This document shows, one piece after another, positions 7,840 through 16,766 of a DNA stretch of 64,000 bases; position 1 is the first letter of the stretch, and each line of letters opens with the position of its first letter. Source of the DNA: Oscillospiraceae bacterium. GTDB lineage: Bacteria > Bacillota > Clostridia > Oscillospirales > Acutalibacteraceae. The stretch lies in the NCBI GenBank assembly GCA_029012445.1, contig JAQXMC010000023.1, positions 124,001-188,000 of the forward strand, read 5' to 3'. A model generated the notes under the pieces. That model ran no database searches. It was not told where the DNA came from and saw nothing but the letters and a program-made list of their open reading frames with translations. A program made the position numbers and the translations under genes.

Positions 7840-8913
7840 ATGCTCGAAAAGATAAAAGAAGAAAGCATCTGGAAGCGCCTGACCGAAACAAAGCTGCCGA
7901 TAGTGCTTTACGGAATGGGCAACGGCGCCGATATGATTATTGATGTTCTTGATTCGCTCGGCGTCGGATTCAGCGATATATTTGCCTCCGATGAATTTGT
8001 CAGAGGTCATTCGTTTCACGGAAAGAAGGTCCTCAGATACTCTCAGATCTGTGAAAAATACGATGATTTTATAATTCTGATGACCTTTGCCGTCCGCGAT
8101 GAGGGTACGCTTGAACGGGTGCGTAAGATGAATGAAGAACACGAGCTTCTGGCTCCCACGGTGCCGATAGCCGGAAAGGGACTGTTCACGCTCGGCTTTG
8201 TCAGTGAACATGAAAGAGAGTTTGATGAAGCATATGAAATGCTGGCGGATGAAAAATCCAGAAAAGCGTTCATCGATGTTCTGAATTTTAAAATAAGCGG
8301 AAAGATCGGATATCTGTTTGACTGCCTGACGGAAAAGAGCGAGGTTTATGAACAGATACTCAAGCTCACGGAAAATGAGATTATCGCCGATCTCGGAGCA
8401 TATGACGGCGACACGATAAGAGAGTTTCTCGAACACACAAACGGAAAATATAAGAAAATATATGCTTTCGAGCCTGACGGAAAGAACTTTAAAAAACTCA
8501 AGGAAAAAACAGAGGGAAAAGAAAACATCGTGTACCTCAACGCCGCCGCATGGGATAAAGACGAAACGCTGTTTTTTGAGAATAAGGCCGGCAGAAATTC
8601 GAGGCAGGGAGCCTCGGGCGTGCAGGTCAGAGCGGCAGCGCTCGACAGCGTGACAGACGAAGTGACATTTATCAAGATGGATGTCGAGGGCGCCGAGGCA
8701 AAGGCTCTCATGGGCGCCGAAAACCTGATCAAAAGGTGCAGACCGAAACTTTATGTCTGCGCATATCACCGCAATGAGGACGCCTTTTATCTCCCGAAAA
8801 TGATAAAAAGCTTCTGCCCCGATTATGAGATATATTACAGGCATCACCCCTATATTCCGGCGTGGGAAAGCAACTTTTACTGCGTATGCAAAGACGGAAA
8901 CGCCGATGAATAA
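7840..8913 (+). CDS. FkbM-family methyltransferase with N-terminal Rossmann-like domain
   Basis: 357 residues. The C-terminal half is a class I SAM methyltransferase of the FkbM type. The SAM-binding motif IIADLGAYDGDT lies near residue 182, the acidic KIYAFEPDG follows, and the FkbM hallmark FIKMDVEGAE is near 280. The N-terminal half begins with IVLYGMGNGADM, a nucleotide-binding-like loop often found in FkbM proteins that act on sugars or glycans. The gene overlaps the operon of the metal permease with a one-base gap and has GGAGG before the ATG. The substrate is unknown. A link to metal uptake, for example in metallophore modification, is speculative. Confidence 0.85.
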   Translation: MLEKIKEESIWKRLTETKLPIVLYGMGNGADMIIDVLDSLGVGFSDIFASDEFVRGHSFHGKKVLRYSQICEKYDDFIILMTFAVRDEGTLERVRKMNEEHELLAPTVPIAGKGLFTLGFVSEHEREFDEAYEMLADEKSRKAFIDVLNFKISGKIGYLFDCLTEKSEVYEQILKLTENEIIADLGAYDGDTIREFLEHTNGKYKKIYAFEPDGKNFKKLKEKTEGKENIVYLNAAAWDKDETLFFENKAGRNSRQGASGVQVRAAALDSVTDEVTFIKMDVEGAEAKALMGAENLIKRCRPKLYVCAYHRNEDAFYLPKMIKSFCPDYEIYYRHHPYIPAWESNFYCVCKDGNADE

Positions 8914-8940
8914 AACATTATTATGAATTGAGAATTTCTA

Positions 8941-8969
8941 TTGAAATCCGATTGTTTTCAATGTATAAT
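8941..8969 (+). promoter_or_regulatory. Promoter for the M28 peptidase gene
   Basis: TTGAAA at 8941-8946, a 17-base spacer, TATAAT at 8964-8969. Confidence 0.7.
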
Positions 8970-9004
8970 ATTTCAGAACACAATGAAAGGAGAGTTTCAT
9001 TCAC

Positions 9005-10267
9005 ATGAAAGCTCAGGAAAGTATTGAAAGATATCCCCAAAAAGTCCGGGAATATGCTAATTATGTCTACAAAAGCATAAAGATCCTGTGTAAAAAGACA
9101 GGTCCCCGTCCGGTGGGCAGCGAAAGCGAAAAACAGGCTCAGGAATATATGCTTGCCGATCTTGAAAAATGCTGCGACACGGCGGTCAGAGAAGAATATA
9201 AATGCAGCGACAAGGCGTTTATGTCATGGGTACCTATCGGTGCAGTGCTCCTGATTCTTTCCGTTCTTTTCCTCTCGCTCGGAATGGCGGTCATTTCTCT
9301 TGCCTGCTGCGCATTAACGCTGTTCTTTATTCTCACGGAGTTCATTTTTTATAAACCCGTTCTCGATGTGTTCTTCCCGAAAAAAACCTCGGGCAATGTT
9401 GTCGGCGTCCGCAAAGCGAGCGGAGAGACCAAGAGAAGAATAATCCTTTCCGGCCACACAGATTCGGCTTTTGAGTGGACGTACACTTATCACGGCGGCA
9501 GACCTGCGGTCCTGACGATTATTCTGACCGCAATTGTTGATATTCTTGTCGGCATCGGCGCTTCTATCGCATATATGGTCACTTACGGTACTGCTATGGG
9601 TGCTAACCTTTGGTCGGACTGCGTGAGCGTTGTGTTCAAAGTAATCGCCGTTATCACCTATATCACTGTTCCCGTCCTTATCGCCGCTATCGGCTTCTGC
9701 AACTACAAAAAGCCTGTCACCGGCGCAAATGATGACCTTACAGGAACATTCATTTCAATGGCGGTCGCAAAATTCCTTTCCGATAACAACATCAGATTTG
9801 AGAACACCGAAGTCGTCGTTCTCTGCGCAGGCGGCGAAGAAGCCGGCCTCAGAGGCTCAAAGGCCTTTGCTAAAGCTCACGCCGAAGAGTACAAGAACGA
9901 CGGAACAGAAACAATATTCGTCGGCTTCGACACGATAAGAGAACTTGATTTTATCAAGGCGTATGATAAAGATATGACGGGCGTCGTCAGGAACGACAGA
10001 AAGACTGCCGAGCTTGTTCAGCGAGCCGGAAAGCTGATGGATCTCGACTTGCCCATAGGCGCTATCGAGCTCGGCTCGACCGACGCAGCGGCTATGTCTC
10101 AGGCAGGCATAAAGGCAACGAGCGTCACGGCGATGGATCCCACGCCCGCCCGCTATTACCACACGAGGCTTGACACTGAGGATAATCTCAGTCTCGCCGC
10201 TATTGAAACAGGCGTCAAGCTTGCCCTTGAAACGACATTCCTGTTCGACGAAGAAGGTCTCAGATAA
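9005..10267 (+). CDS. Membrane-embedded M28-family zinc aminopeptidase
   Basis: A 420-residue peptidase of the M28 family (aminopeptidase Y / bacterial leucyl aminopeptidase fold). Putative zinc ligands are visible: the His in SGHTDS near residue 150, the Asp in GANDDLTG near 241, Glu-Glu in GGEEAGLRG near 277, the Asp in VGFDTI, and the His in YYHTRLDT near 384. Four hydrophobic segments (about 78-95, 97-115, 165-190 and 207-232) interrupt the domain. Two of them fall between the first and second zinc ligands. An even number of crossings keeps all ligands on one side, so activity is plausible. There is no signal peptide. AAAGGAG is 14 bases upstream of the ATG; no closer start exists. Confidence 0.85.
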   Translation: MKAQESIERYPQKVREYANYVYKSIKILCKKTGPRPVGSESEKQAQEYMLADLEKCCDTAVREEYKCSDKAFMSWVPIGAVLLILSVLFLSLGMAVISLACCALTLFFILTEFIFYKPVLDVFFPKKTSGNVVGVRKASGETKRRIILSGHTDSAFEWTYTYHGGRPAVLTIILTAIVDILVGIGASIAYMVTYGTAMGANLWSDCVSVVFKVIAVITYITVPVLIAAIGFCNYKKPVTGANDDLTGTFISMAVAKFLSDNNIRFENTEVVVLCAGGEEAGLRGSKAFAKAHAEEYKNDGTETIFVGFDTIRELDFIKAYDKDMTGVVRNDRKTAELVQRAGKLMDLDLPIGAIELGSTDAAAMSQAGIKATSVTAMDPTPARYYHTRLDTEDNLSLAAIETGVKLALETTFLFDEEGLR

Positions 10268-10291
10268 AACATTAAGATTGGAGTGTTAACG

Positions 10292-10750
10292 ATGAAGTGT
10301 CCGTTTTGCGGCTATACCGAAAGCAAGGTTATTGACTCAAGACCTACTGATGAAAGCGAAAGAATCAGAAGAAGAAGAGAGTGCATGAGCTGCGGCAAGA
10401 GATTTACGACATACGAGGTAATCGAGAATGTACCGATAATTGTCGTGAAGAAAGACAAGTCCCGTGAAGCGTTCGACAGAGCGAAGCTTTTCAACGGTAT
10501 GCTCAGGGCTTGCGAAAAGCGGCCTGTTCCGCTTGACACTATCGAAAAGGCGGTCACGGAGATCGAAACGGAGCTTCAGAATTCGCTTGACAGAGAGGTT
10601 ACATCGGAACATATCGGCGAGCTGACAATGGAAAAGCTCAAAAATATAGATGAGGTCGCTTATGTCCGATTCGCCTCGGTTTACAGACAGTTCAAGGATA
10701 TTAACACATTCATGGATGAGCTTGCAAAGCTTCTCGGTGAAAAGAAATAA
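10292..10750 (+). CDS. nrdR: Transcriptional repressor NrdR
   Basis: A 152-residue repressor of ribonucleotide reductase genes that senses ATP/dATP. The N-terminal zinc ribbon has CPFCGY and, about 28 residues later, CMSCGKRF. The ATP-cone domain follows ([16 protein letters not shown]), and the length matches the family exactly. The ATG at 10292 is preferred over an upstream in-frame GTG at 10283, because GGAG at 10280-10283 is eight bases from it and family members begin MKCPFC. No nrd genes are in the window. A strong terminator follows. Confidence 0.97.
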   Translation: MKCPFCGYTESKVIDSRPTDESERIRRRRECMSCGKRFTTYEVIENVPIIVVKKDKSREAFDRAKLFNGMLRACEKRPVPLDTIEKAVTEIETELQNSLDREVTSEHIGELTMEKLKNIDEVAYVRFASVYRQFKDINTFMDELAKLLGEKK

Positions 10751-10776
10751 AAATATAATTCATAATCAGAACTAAA

Positions 10777-10806
10777 AATCAGCTCTTTCGGGAGCTGATT
10801 TTTTTT
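10777..10806 (+). terminator. Terminator after nrdR
   Basis: AATCAGCTC (10777-10785) / GGAGCTGATT (10791-10800) with loop TTTCG, then seven Ts. Confidence 0.9.
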
Positions 10807-10826
10807 ATTTTTGTGGAAAAGTGCTA

Positions 10827-10855
10827 TTGACAATCTTTTCGGTACAAGCTATAAT
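10827..10855 (+). promoter_or_regulatory. Consensus sigma-A promoter of the dcw cluster
   Basis: TTGACA at 10827-10832, exactly 17 bases, TATAAT at 10850-10855. This matches the consensus exactly and drives mraZ and the genes behind it. Confidence 0.9.
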
Positions 10856-10890
10856 GGTGACAAAGTAAACTCAAAAGGTGACTAAAGGTG
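10856..10890 (+). promoter_or_regulatory. MraZ operator repeats
   Basis: Immediately after the -10 box, GGTG occurs at 10856-10859, 10877-10880 and 10887-10890. A degenerate GTAA sits at 10865-10868, so the units fall about 10-11 bases apart. Direct repeats with this spacing in front of mraZ match the known multi-repeat operators bound by MraZ. The position would block promoter escape, giving autoregulation of the cluster. Confidence 0.7.
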
Positions 10891-10915
10891 AATTTTCTGA
10901 AGGGAGGCGGAGCGA

Positions 10916-11404
10916 ATGTTGCTGACAGGGAAATATATCAATAAGCTTGACCAGAAGAACAGAATGTTCGTGCCCGCCAAATTCAGAGACGCTCTCGGCA
11001 GCGAGTTTATACTCACCGTTTCGGAAAACAAAAAATGCATCCAGTGCTACAGTCTGGAAGAATTTGAAAAGAAATTTGCCGATGTTGAAAACAGAATAGG
11101 AGATATGCTCGGTGAGGACGATATCCTCATGGATCTTTTTTCCGAGACCTATAATGTCACGATAGACAATCAGGGCCGCATTTCGATACCCGCAGAGCAG
11201 AGAGAAAGCGTCGGGCTGAGCGAAAACGCCCTTGTTATCGGAATGGGACGCCATGTTGAGATCTGGAACGAGGATAACTTCGCGGCCTTCCGTGAAAAGT
11301 CGAGGGAGAATGTCAGAAAGGTTAAGAATGTCGATTCGCTCGTCAGGGAAGCAAACATCGAGAAAAGAAAGAGGGAAGCCGACTCCCTCAAAAATGCGGA
11401 TTGA
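10916..11404 (+). CDS. mraZ: Transcriptional regulator MraZ
   Basis: A 162-residue dimeric AbrB-like regulator that heads the dcw cluster. Two SpoVT/AbrB-type domains are visible: GKYINKLDQKNRMFVPAKFR at the start and NVTIDNQGRISIPAEQR near residue 82. The C-terminal tail is charged. A strong GGGAGG site precedes the ATG. It probably represses its own promoter through the repeats at 10856-10890. The rsmH start lies just 14 bases after its stop. Confidence 0.97.
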   Translation: MLLTGKYINKLDQKNRMFVPAKFRDALGSEFILTVSENKKCIQCYSLEEFEKKFADVENRIGDMLGEDDILMDLFSETYNVTIDNQGRISIPAEQRESVGLSENALVIGMGRHVEIWNEDNFAAFREKSRENVRKVKNVDSLVREANIEKRKREADSLKNAD

Positions 11405-11418
11405 AAACAGAGGTCATC

Positions 11419-12363
11419 ATGAAATTTGAACATATAAGTGTTCTTCTCAGTGAAACCATTGACTCGCTTGACATAAAAAAGAACGGAATATATGTCGACT
11501 GCACTGCGGGCGGCGGAGGTCATTCAAAAGCTATTCTTGACAGACTTGACCAAAACGGCAGACTGATCGCAATAGATCAGGATCCCGACGCCATAGAGGC
11601 TCTCGCTGAAAGACTGGGAAGCGACGGGAGAGTTACTATCGTCAAAAATAACTTCTCCCTGATAAAAGAAATATTATCTGATCTGAATATTACCGAGGTC
11701 GACGGGGTACTCGCCGATCTCGGCGTAAGCTCTCACCAGCTCGACACATCGTCGCGCGGCTTTTCGGTGCATAAAGACGCTCCGCTTGACATGAGAATGT
11801 CCAAGACGGGGCCGACCGCCGCGGATCTTGTCAATAAGCTCGGCGAAAGGGAGCTTGCGAGGATAATTCAGACCTACGGCGAAGAAAAATTCGCCCGCTC
11901 GATAGCCAGAAACATCGTCAGGGAAAGAGCGATCAAGCCGATAGATTCAACACTCCGGCTTGCGGAGATCGTCAAATATTCCATTCCGGCCTCGGCGAGA
12001 AGAACCGGAGGGCACCCGGCGAGAAAGACATTTCAGGCTTTGAGAATAGAGGTCAACGGCGAGCTGGACAGGCTCGATTCGGCGCTCAACGATATGTTCG
12101 ATGTTTTAAAAGTCGGCGGCAGATTGAGCGTCATTACCTTTCACTCTCTTGAGGACAGAATGGTCAAAAAAAGATTCGCTCAGTTTTGCGAGGGCTGCAC
12201 CTGCCCGAAGGATTTCCCGGTCTGTGTCTGCGGAAAAGTGCCGAAAGGCAGACTGCCGTTCAGATTCATAACGGCAAGCGAAGAGGAAGTTGAAAAAAAT
12301 CCGCGCTCAAGGAGCGCAACTCTCAGATGCATAGAAAAGTTACATAATCGCCAGATTTTATAA
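11419..12363 (+). CDS. rsmH: 16S rRNA (cytosine-1402 N4)-methyltransferase RsmH
   Basis: Methylates N4 of C1402 in the ribosomal P site. The SAM-binding motif YVDCTAGGGGHS is near residue 27, followed by IAIDQDPDAI. The family signature GVLADLGVSSHQLD is near 100, and FHSLEDRMVKKRF appears near the C-terminus. The 314-residue length is normal. ATG 11419 is chosen over the in-frame TTG at 11401 because AGAGGT sits just upstream and family members begin at this methionine. This is the standard second gene of the dcw cluster. Confidence 0.97.
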   Translation: MKFEHISVLLSETIDSLDIKKNGIYVDCTAGGGGHSKAILDRLDQNGRLIAIDQDPDAIEALAERLGSDGRVTIVKNNFSLIKEILSDLNITEVDGVLADLGVSSHQLDTSSRGFSVHKDAPLDMRMSKTGPTAADLVNKLGERELARIIQTYGEEKFARSIARNIVRERAIKPIDSTLRLAEIVKYSIPASARRTGGHPARKTFQALRIEVNGELDRLDSALNDMFDVLKVGGRLSVITFHSLEDRMVKKRFAQFCEGCTCPKDFPVCVCGKVPKGRLPFRFITASEEEVEKNPRSRSATLRCIEKLHNRQIL

Positions 12364-12387
12364 ATAGAATATGAGGGAGGAAGTACG

Positions 12388-12846
12388 ATGGCTTTACCGG
12401 CCGGTCAGGAATATGACTTTGCTGCGTTTTCTCCGGCGAAAAAAAGAGAAGCAAAACCAAGGACGCCGGAATTAAAAAAAGTTGCGCCGCTGAAGAAAAC
12501 AAGAGAACAGATAAGAGAAGAAAAGAGAATGGTTGCGGTCAGATGCTTCAGAGCGATAGTCGCGGGAGTGGTTCTGTCAACGCTCGGCTTTATGAATATT
12601 TACGGATACTGCAAATGCGACATTGCGGACAGAAAATATGACGCTTTGACCGAGGAATACAAGATGGTCCAAAGCGACAACACGAGACTTTCAATGGAGC
12701 TTAACAGCATGGTCTCACTCGATCAGATCGAAAAGATAGCGGTCGAAAAGCTCGGACTTGTCAAAATAAGCTCAAGCGATATAGAATATGTTAAAATTTC
12801 AAAGGGAAACAAAGTGCTGGTCAGCTCCGGCGAGGCAACAGAATAA
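12388..12846 (+). CDS. ftsL: Cell division protein FtsL-like
   Basis: A 152-residue bitopic protein. It has a basic N-terminal tail of about 50 residues, one membrane segment near 52-73 (AIVAGVVLSTLGFMNIYGY), then a coiled-coil stretch with QSDNTRLSMELNSMVSLDQ and the typical VEKLGLVK end. This is the FtsL/DivIC-type septum scaffold that partners FtsQ and FtsB. The position between rsmH and the division PBP is the standard place of ftsL, which supports the call more than sequence identity does. GAGGGAGG precedes the ATG. Confidence 0.88.
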   Translation: MALPAGQEYDFAAFSPAKKREAKPRTPELKKVAPLKKTREQIREEKRMVAVRCFRAIVAGVVLSTLGFMNIYGYCKCDIADRKYDALTEEYKMVQSDNTRLSMELNSMVSLDQIEKIAVEKLGLVKISSSDIEYVKISKGNKVLVSSGEATE

Positions 12847-12860
12847 AAGAATAAAGACGG

Positions 12861-12907
12861 ATAAGGCGAAAAAGTTCACATATTAAATATGTGGCTTTTC
12901 GCCTTAT
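12861..12907. other. Intra-operon stem-loop between ftsL and the PBP gene
   Basis: ATAAGGCGAAAAAG pairs with CTTTTCGCCTTAT, and the inner ACATAT pairs with ATATGT. There is no T-run, so it is more likely an mRNA processing or stability structure or a partial attenuator than a terminator. Confidence 0.5.
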
Positions 12908-12969
12908 GCTGATAGAATAGGGCATTAACAAATAAAGCGAAGAAAGAAAAAACGGCGACAAGGTGTGGG

Positions 12970-15222
12970 GTGAATACTGTGATAATAAAAAAGCCTGATA
13001 AAAAAATCAGAAAAAACGCGGCTTTTCTGCTCGCACTTTTGTGCGTCGGAATGGTGCTTCTGAATATCGTCAGCCTGATAAATGTTATTTTTGTCAATGG
13101 CGAAGAATACAGAGAGCAGGCCGAAAGTCAGCAGATGAGCGACACCGTCGTCACAGCGCCGAGAGGCAATATATATGACTGCAACATGAATGTCCTGGCG
13201 CAGAGCGCATCGGCGTGGCTTTGCTGCGCCACGCCGAATAACATAAAAAAAGACGAAACAAGAGAAAATATAGCTAAGTTTCTCAGCGATCTGTTTTCGA
13301 TAGATTATGACACGGTCATGAAAAAGCTCAGCAACACAAACAGCCGCTATGAGATAATCAAGAAGCAGGTCAGCGCCGCTCAGAAAGACAAGGCCGAAAA
13401 GTACCTCGATGAAAACAAATATAACGGCATAGTTTATTTCACGCCAAGCTCCATGCGCTATTATCAGTCCAATAACTTCGCTTCAACCGTTGTCGGCTTC
13501 ATCAATGCCGACGGCGAGGGCAAAGGCGGACTCGAATATGTTTATGATAAGCAGCTCACGGGCACACCGGGCAGAATAATCACGGCTAAGGATGCAAGAA
13601 GTCAGAGCATGAGTTCGGACTATGAGACCGTCATCGACGCAAAATCCGGCGATGGACTTGTCACAACGATAGATAAGACTATCCAGTATTACCTCGAGAA
13701 AGCGCTGAACGAAGCTCTGAATGATTACAAGGCAGAGGGCGCATACGGCATAGTTATGGATGTCAACACCGGCGCAGTCAAGGCAATGTCCAACAAGCCG
13801 GATTTTGACCCGAATAACGCATATACCATATACGATAAAAAAATACGCAAGGAAGTCAATAAGCTGAAAGGCACCGACAAATACGCCGAAGCCTACACAA
13901 ACGCACTTTTTTCACAGTGGAACAATAAAACCATATCCTACACCTATGAGCCCGGCTCGGTTTTCAAGGTGTTCACTCTTTCTGCGGCTCTGGAGGAGGG
14001 CGTGGTCAACGAGAACACGACTTACAACTGCAACGGCGTTTACAGCATAGGCGGCTGGAATATCCACTGCGCAAGAAGAACCGGCCACGGCCATCAGACT
14101 CTGACTCAGGGACTGATGAATTCCTGCAACCCGTTTTTCATAACAATAGGCCAGAAGCTCGGGACCGACGCTTATTTCAAATATTTCGAAGCGTTCGGTT
14201 TCACCGAAAAAACGGGAATTGACCTTCCGGGCGAGGCGGAACCCGTTGCCGGCGTTACCTATCACCCGAAAGACAGCTTCACGAAAGTCAACCTTGCGAG
14301 CACCTCGTTCGGTCAGTCGATCAAGGTCACTCCGATTCAGATAATAACGGCGATAAGCGCCGTGGCGAACGGCGGAAAGCTGATGCAGCCCTATGTCGTT
14401 GCGGGAACGGTCGACGCCGACGGCAACATTCTTTCAACAAGGGAGCCGGTCGTCAAGAGACAGGTCATAAGCGAGAGCACGAGCAAAAAGGTCTGCGAAA
14501 TGATGGAAAAGGTTGTCTCCGCCGGTACGGGCAAGAACGCATATATACCGGGTTACCGTGTCGCCGGCAAAACGGCCACATCGCAGAAGCTCAAGGAGAG
14601 CCAGGACAGCGAAAAGGATATTTATTCAGGATCGTTTGTCTGCTTTGCGCCGGCCGACGATCCGCAGATAGCCGTTCTGATAATAATTGACAATCCCGGA
14701 ACTGCAGTCCATTCGGGCAGCGTTGTGGCGGCCCCTGCGGCTAAAGAGGTCATGCAGAACACGCTTGAATATCTGAATGTCGAGCCGAAATACACAGAAA
14801 AAGAACTCGCGACGGTCACATCTGTCGCCCCGAAGCTTGTCGGCAGCTCAGTGTCGGCCGCAAAACAGCTTGCGGCGAGACAGGGATACAGCGTCAAGGT
14901 CGTCGGCTCCGGTGAAAATGTCGTCTCTCAGAATCCCGCCGAAAATCAGACGGTTCCGTCCGGCGGCGTCATAGTCGTTTATACCGATAAAGACGCGGAG
15001 ACCTCTATGGTCGAGATACCGGATTTCACAAACAAGACTATTTCTCAGGTCAATCAGCTTGCGGTCGAAGCGGGAGTCAATATATCGTTCTCCGGCCCGT
15101 CGTTAAAGTCAAGCAGTGTTGTTTCCTTCAAACAGAGCATTGAACCGGGAACAAAGGTTGAAGCGGGATCGAGCATAACCGTATATTTTCAGGAGACTGA
15201 GGGCGTTGCCGACGCCGACTGA
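12970..15222 (+). CDS. Division/sporulation class B penicillin-binding protein with two PASTA domains (FtsI/SpoVD type)
   Basis: A 750-residue septal transpeptidase. One N-terminal membrane anchor lies near residues 17-40, followed by a dimerisation domain starting TAPRGNIYD. The transpeptidase domain has the nucleophile motif SVFK near 328 and SCN near 384. The third motif is KTAT (VAGKTATSQ near 533), where the family normally has KTGT. Two C-terminal PASTA domains occupy about 615-680 and 682-745, as in SpoVD and some clostridial FtsI. The GTG start at 12970 is assumed; a second GTG at 12979 with GTGGGG upstream is almost as good. It lies between ftsL and murE. Confidence 0.9.
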   Translation: MNTVIIKKPDKKIRKNAAFLLALLCVGMVLLNIVSLINVIFVNGEEYREQAESQQMSDTVVTAPRGNIYDCNMNVLAQSASAWLCCATPNNIKKDETRENIAKFLSDLFSIDYDTVMKKLSNTNSRYEIIKKQVSAAQKDKAEKYLDENKYNGIVYFTPSSMRYYQSNNFASTVVGFINADGEGKGGLEYVYDKQLTGTPGRIITAKDARSQSMSSDYETVIDAKSGDGLVTTIDKTIQYYLEKALNEALNDYKAEGAYGIVMDVNTGAVKAMSNKPDFDPNNAYTIYDKKIRKEVNKLKGTDKYAEAYTNALFSQWNNKTISYTYEPGSVFKVFTLSAALEEGVVNENTTYNCNGVYSIGGWNIHCARRTGHGHQTLTQGLMNSCNPFFITIGQKLGTDAYFKYFEAFGFTEKTGIDLPGEAEPVAGVTYHPKDSFTKVNLASTSFGQSIKVTPIQIITAISAVANGGKLMQPYVVAGTVDADGNILSTREPVVKRQVISESTSKKVCEMMEKVVSAGTGKNAYIPGYRVAGKTATSQKLKESQDSEKDIYSGSFVCFAPADDPQIAVLIIIDNPGTAVHSGSVVAAPAAKEVMQNTLEYLNVEPKYTEKELATVTSVAPKLVGSSVSAAKQLAARQGYSVKVVGSGENVVSQNPAENQTVPSGGVIVVYTDKDAETSMVEIPDFTNKTISQVNQLAVEAGVNISFSGPSLKSSSVVSFKQSIEPGTKVEAGSSITVYFQETEGVADAD

Positions 15223-15300
15223 TATATGGTGGTCCGTCGTAAGACAAAACTGCCCCGGAGGGCTGATATAAAAAGCAAAAAATAAAGCGGAGGTCATATA

Positions 15301-16743
15301 ATGAAATTATCCTATCTGTTAAGAAACACAGCTGTCAAAAATGAATATAAAGATGTTGAAATTTCATTTATCACCGATGATTCGAGAAAATGCAGGGAGG
15401 GCTGCGCTTTTGTCTGCATAGCCGGCAAAAATTTTGACGGTCATACGGCGGCCGCAAAAGCAGCGGAAAGCGGAGCTGCGGCAATAATCGCCGAAAGGGA
15501 CACCGGCTGCGAAAACCAGGTGCTCGTTGATAACACCCGAAGCGCTTATGCTCTTATGTGCAGTGAATTTTTCTCGGAGCCTTCAAAGAAAATAAAGCTC
15601 ATCGGCGTCACCGGAACGAACGGAAAAACGACAGTGTCAACTCTTATCTATGATGTTCTGACAATGCTCGGCAAAAAAGCCGGACTTATCGGAACAGTGT
15701 CAAATATAATCGACGGAAAAAGAACGGACAGCGTTCTGACGACTCCGGACGCGTTCGATCTCAACCGTATGTTCAGAGAGATGGCCGACTGCTCGACCGA
15801 ATACTGCGTTATGGAGGTTTCGTCGCAGGCGCTCGATCAGTGCCGGACCGACGGCTGCCATTTTGATGTCGGAATTTTCACAAATCTGACTCAGGATCAT
15901 CTTGACTATCACGGAACAATGGAAAACTACATTGCGGCAAAGAGAAAGCTGTTTCTGAACTGCGACAAAGCAGTCGTTAATATGGATGATGAAGCTTATA
16001 AAAAGCTTCTTGAGGGAACCGGATGCGATGTTATGACTTATTCCGCCAGGCAGGACACAGCGGATCTCACCGCAAAAACGATAAAGCTTCACCCCGACAG
16101 CGTCGATTATGCCGTGGTCGGCATCTCGATGATAGGCAGAGTGCATTATACGACGCCGGGAATGTTCTCGGTATACAATTCAATGGCTGTTATCGGCTGT
16201 ATGCTCAAGCTCGGGTTTGACTTTGAACAGGTACTCGAGGCGGTCGCAAAGCTCAGAAGCGTCAAAGGCCGTTTTGAGGTCATGGATACCGATACGCCGT
16301 ATAAGGTAATTATAGATTACGCCCACACTCCGGACGGACTTGAAAATGTTCTGAAAACGCTCAACGAAGTCAAAAAGGGGAGAGTTATAACGGTTTTCGG
16401 CTGCGGCGGAGACAGGGACAAAACCAAGAGACCGATTATGGGCAGAACGGTCGCCGAGCTTTCGGATATCGCTGTCGTCACGACGGATAATCCGAGAACA
16501 GAGGATCCCGAGAGCATAATAAACGATATACTTGAGGGCATGAAGGGCAGCGTTCATCAGACATATGTGAAAGTGAACAGGACTCAGGCAATAGAATTTG
16601 CCTTGAGTATAGCTAAAGAAAATGATATAATACTTCTTGCCGGAAAGGGACACGAAACATATCAGATAATCGGCAGGGAAAAAACACATTACGACGAGAG
16701 AGAAAAGGTAACTGAGTATCTCAGAAAACAAAAGGAAAATTAA
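15301..16743 (+). CDS. murE: UDP-MurNAc-tripeptide synthetase MurE, meso-DAP type
   Basis: Adds the third residue of the peptidoglycan stem peptide in the cytoplasm. The ATP loop GVTGTNGKTT is near residue 103, the EVSSQALD motif near 182 and NLTQDHLDYHG near 208. The specificity motif TDNPRTEDP is near 397. DNPR at this point is the known mark of meso-diaminopimelate-adding enzymes, so the wall is predicted to be DAP-type. The length of 480 is normal. GGAGG precedes the ATG. The next gene is mraY; the usual murF between them is absent. Confidence 0.96.
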   Translation: MKLSYLLRNTAVKNEYKDVEISFITDDSRKCREGCAFVCIAGKNFDGHTAAAKAAESGAAAIIAERDTGCENQVLVDNTRSAYALMCSEFFSEPSKKIKLIGVTGTNGKTTVSTLIYDVLTMLGKKAGLIGTVSNIIDGKRTDSVLTTPDAFDLNRMFREMADCSTEYCVMEVSSQALDQCRTDGCHFDVGIFTNLTQDHLDYHGTMENYIAAKRKLFLNCDKAVVNMDDEAYKKLLEGTGCDVMTYSARQDTADLTAKTIKLHPDSVDYAVVGISMIGRVHYTTPGMFSVYNSMAVIGCMLKLGFDFEQVLEAVAKLRSVKGRFEVMDTDTPYKVIIDYAHTPDGLENVLKTLNEVKKGRVITVFGCGGDRDKTKRPIMGRTVAELSDIAVVTTDNPRTEDPESIINDILEGMKGSVHQTYVKVNRTQAIEFALSIAKENDIILLAGKGHETYQIIGREKTHYDEREKVTEYLRKQKEN

Positions 16744-16766
16744 AGCCGCAGAGAGGATTTGGTAAA

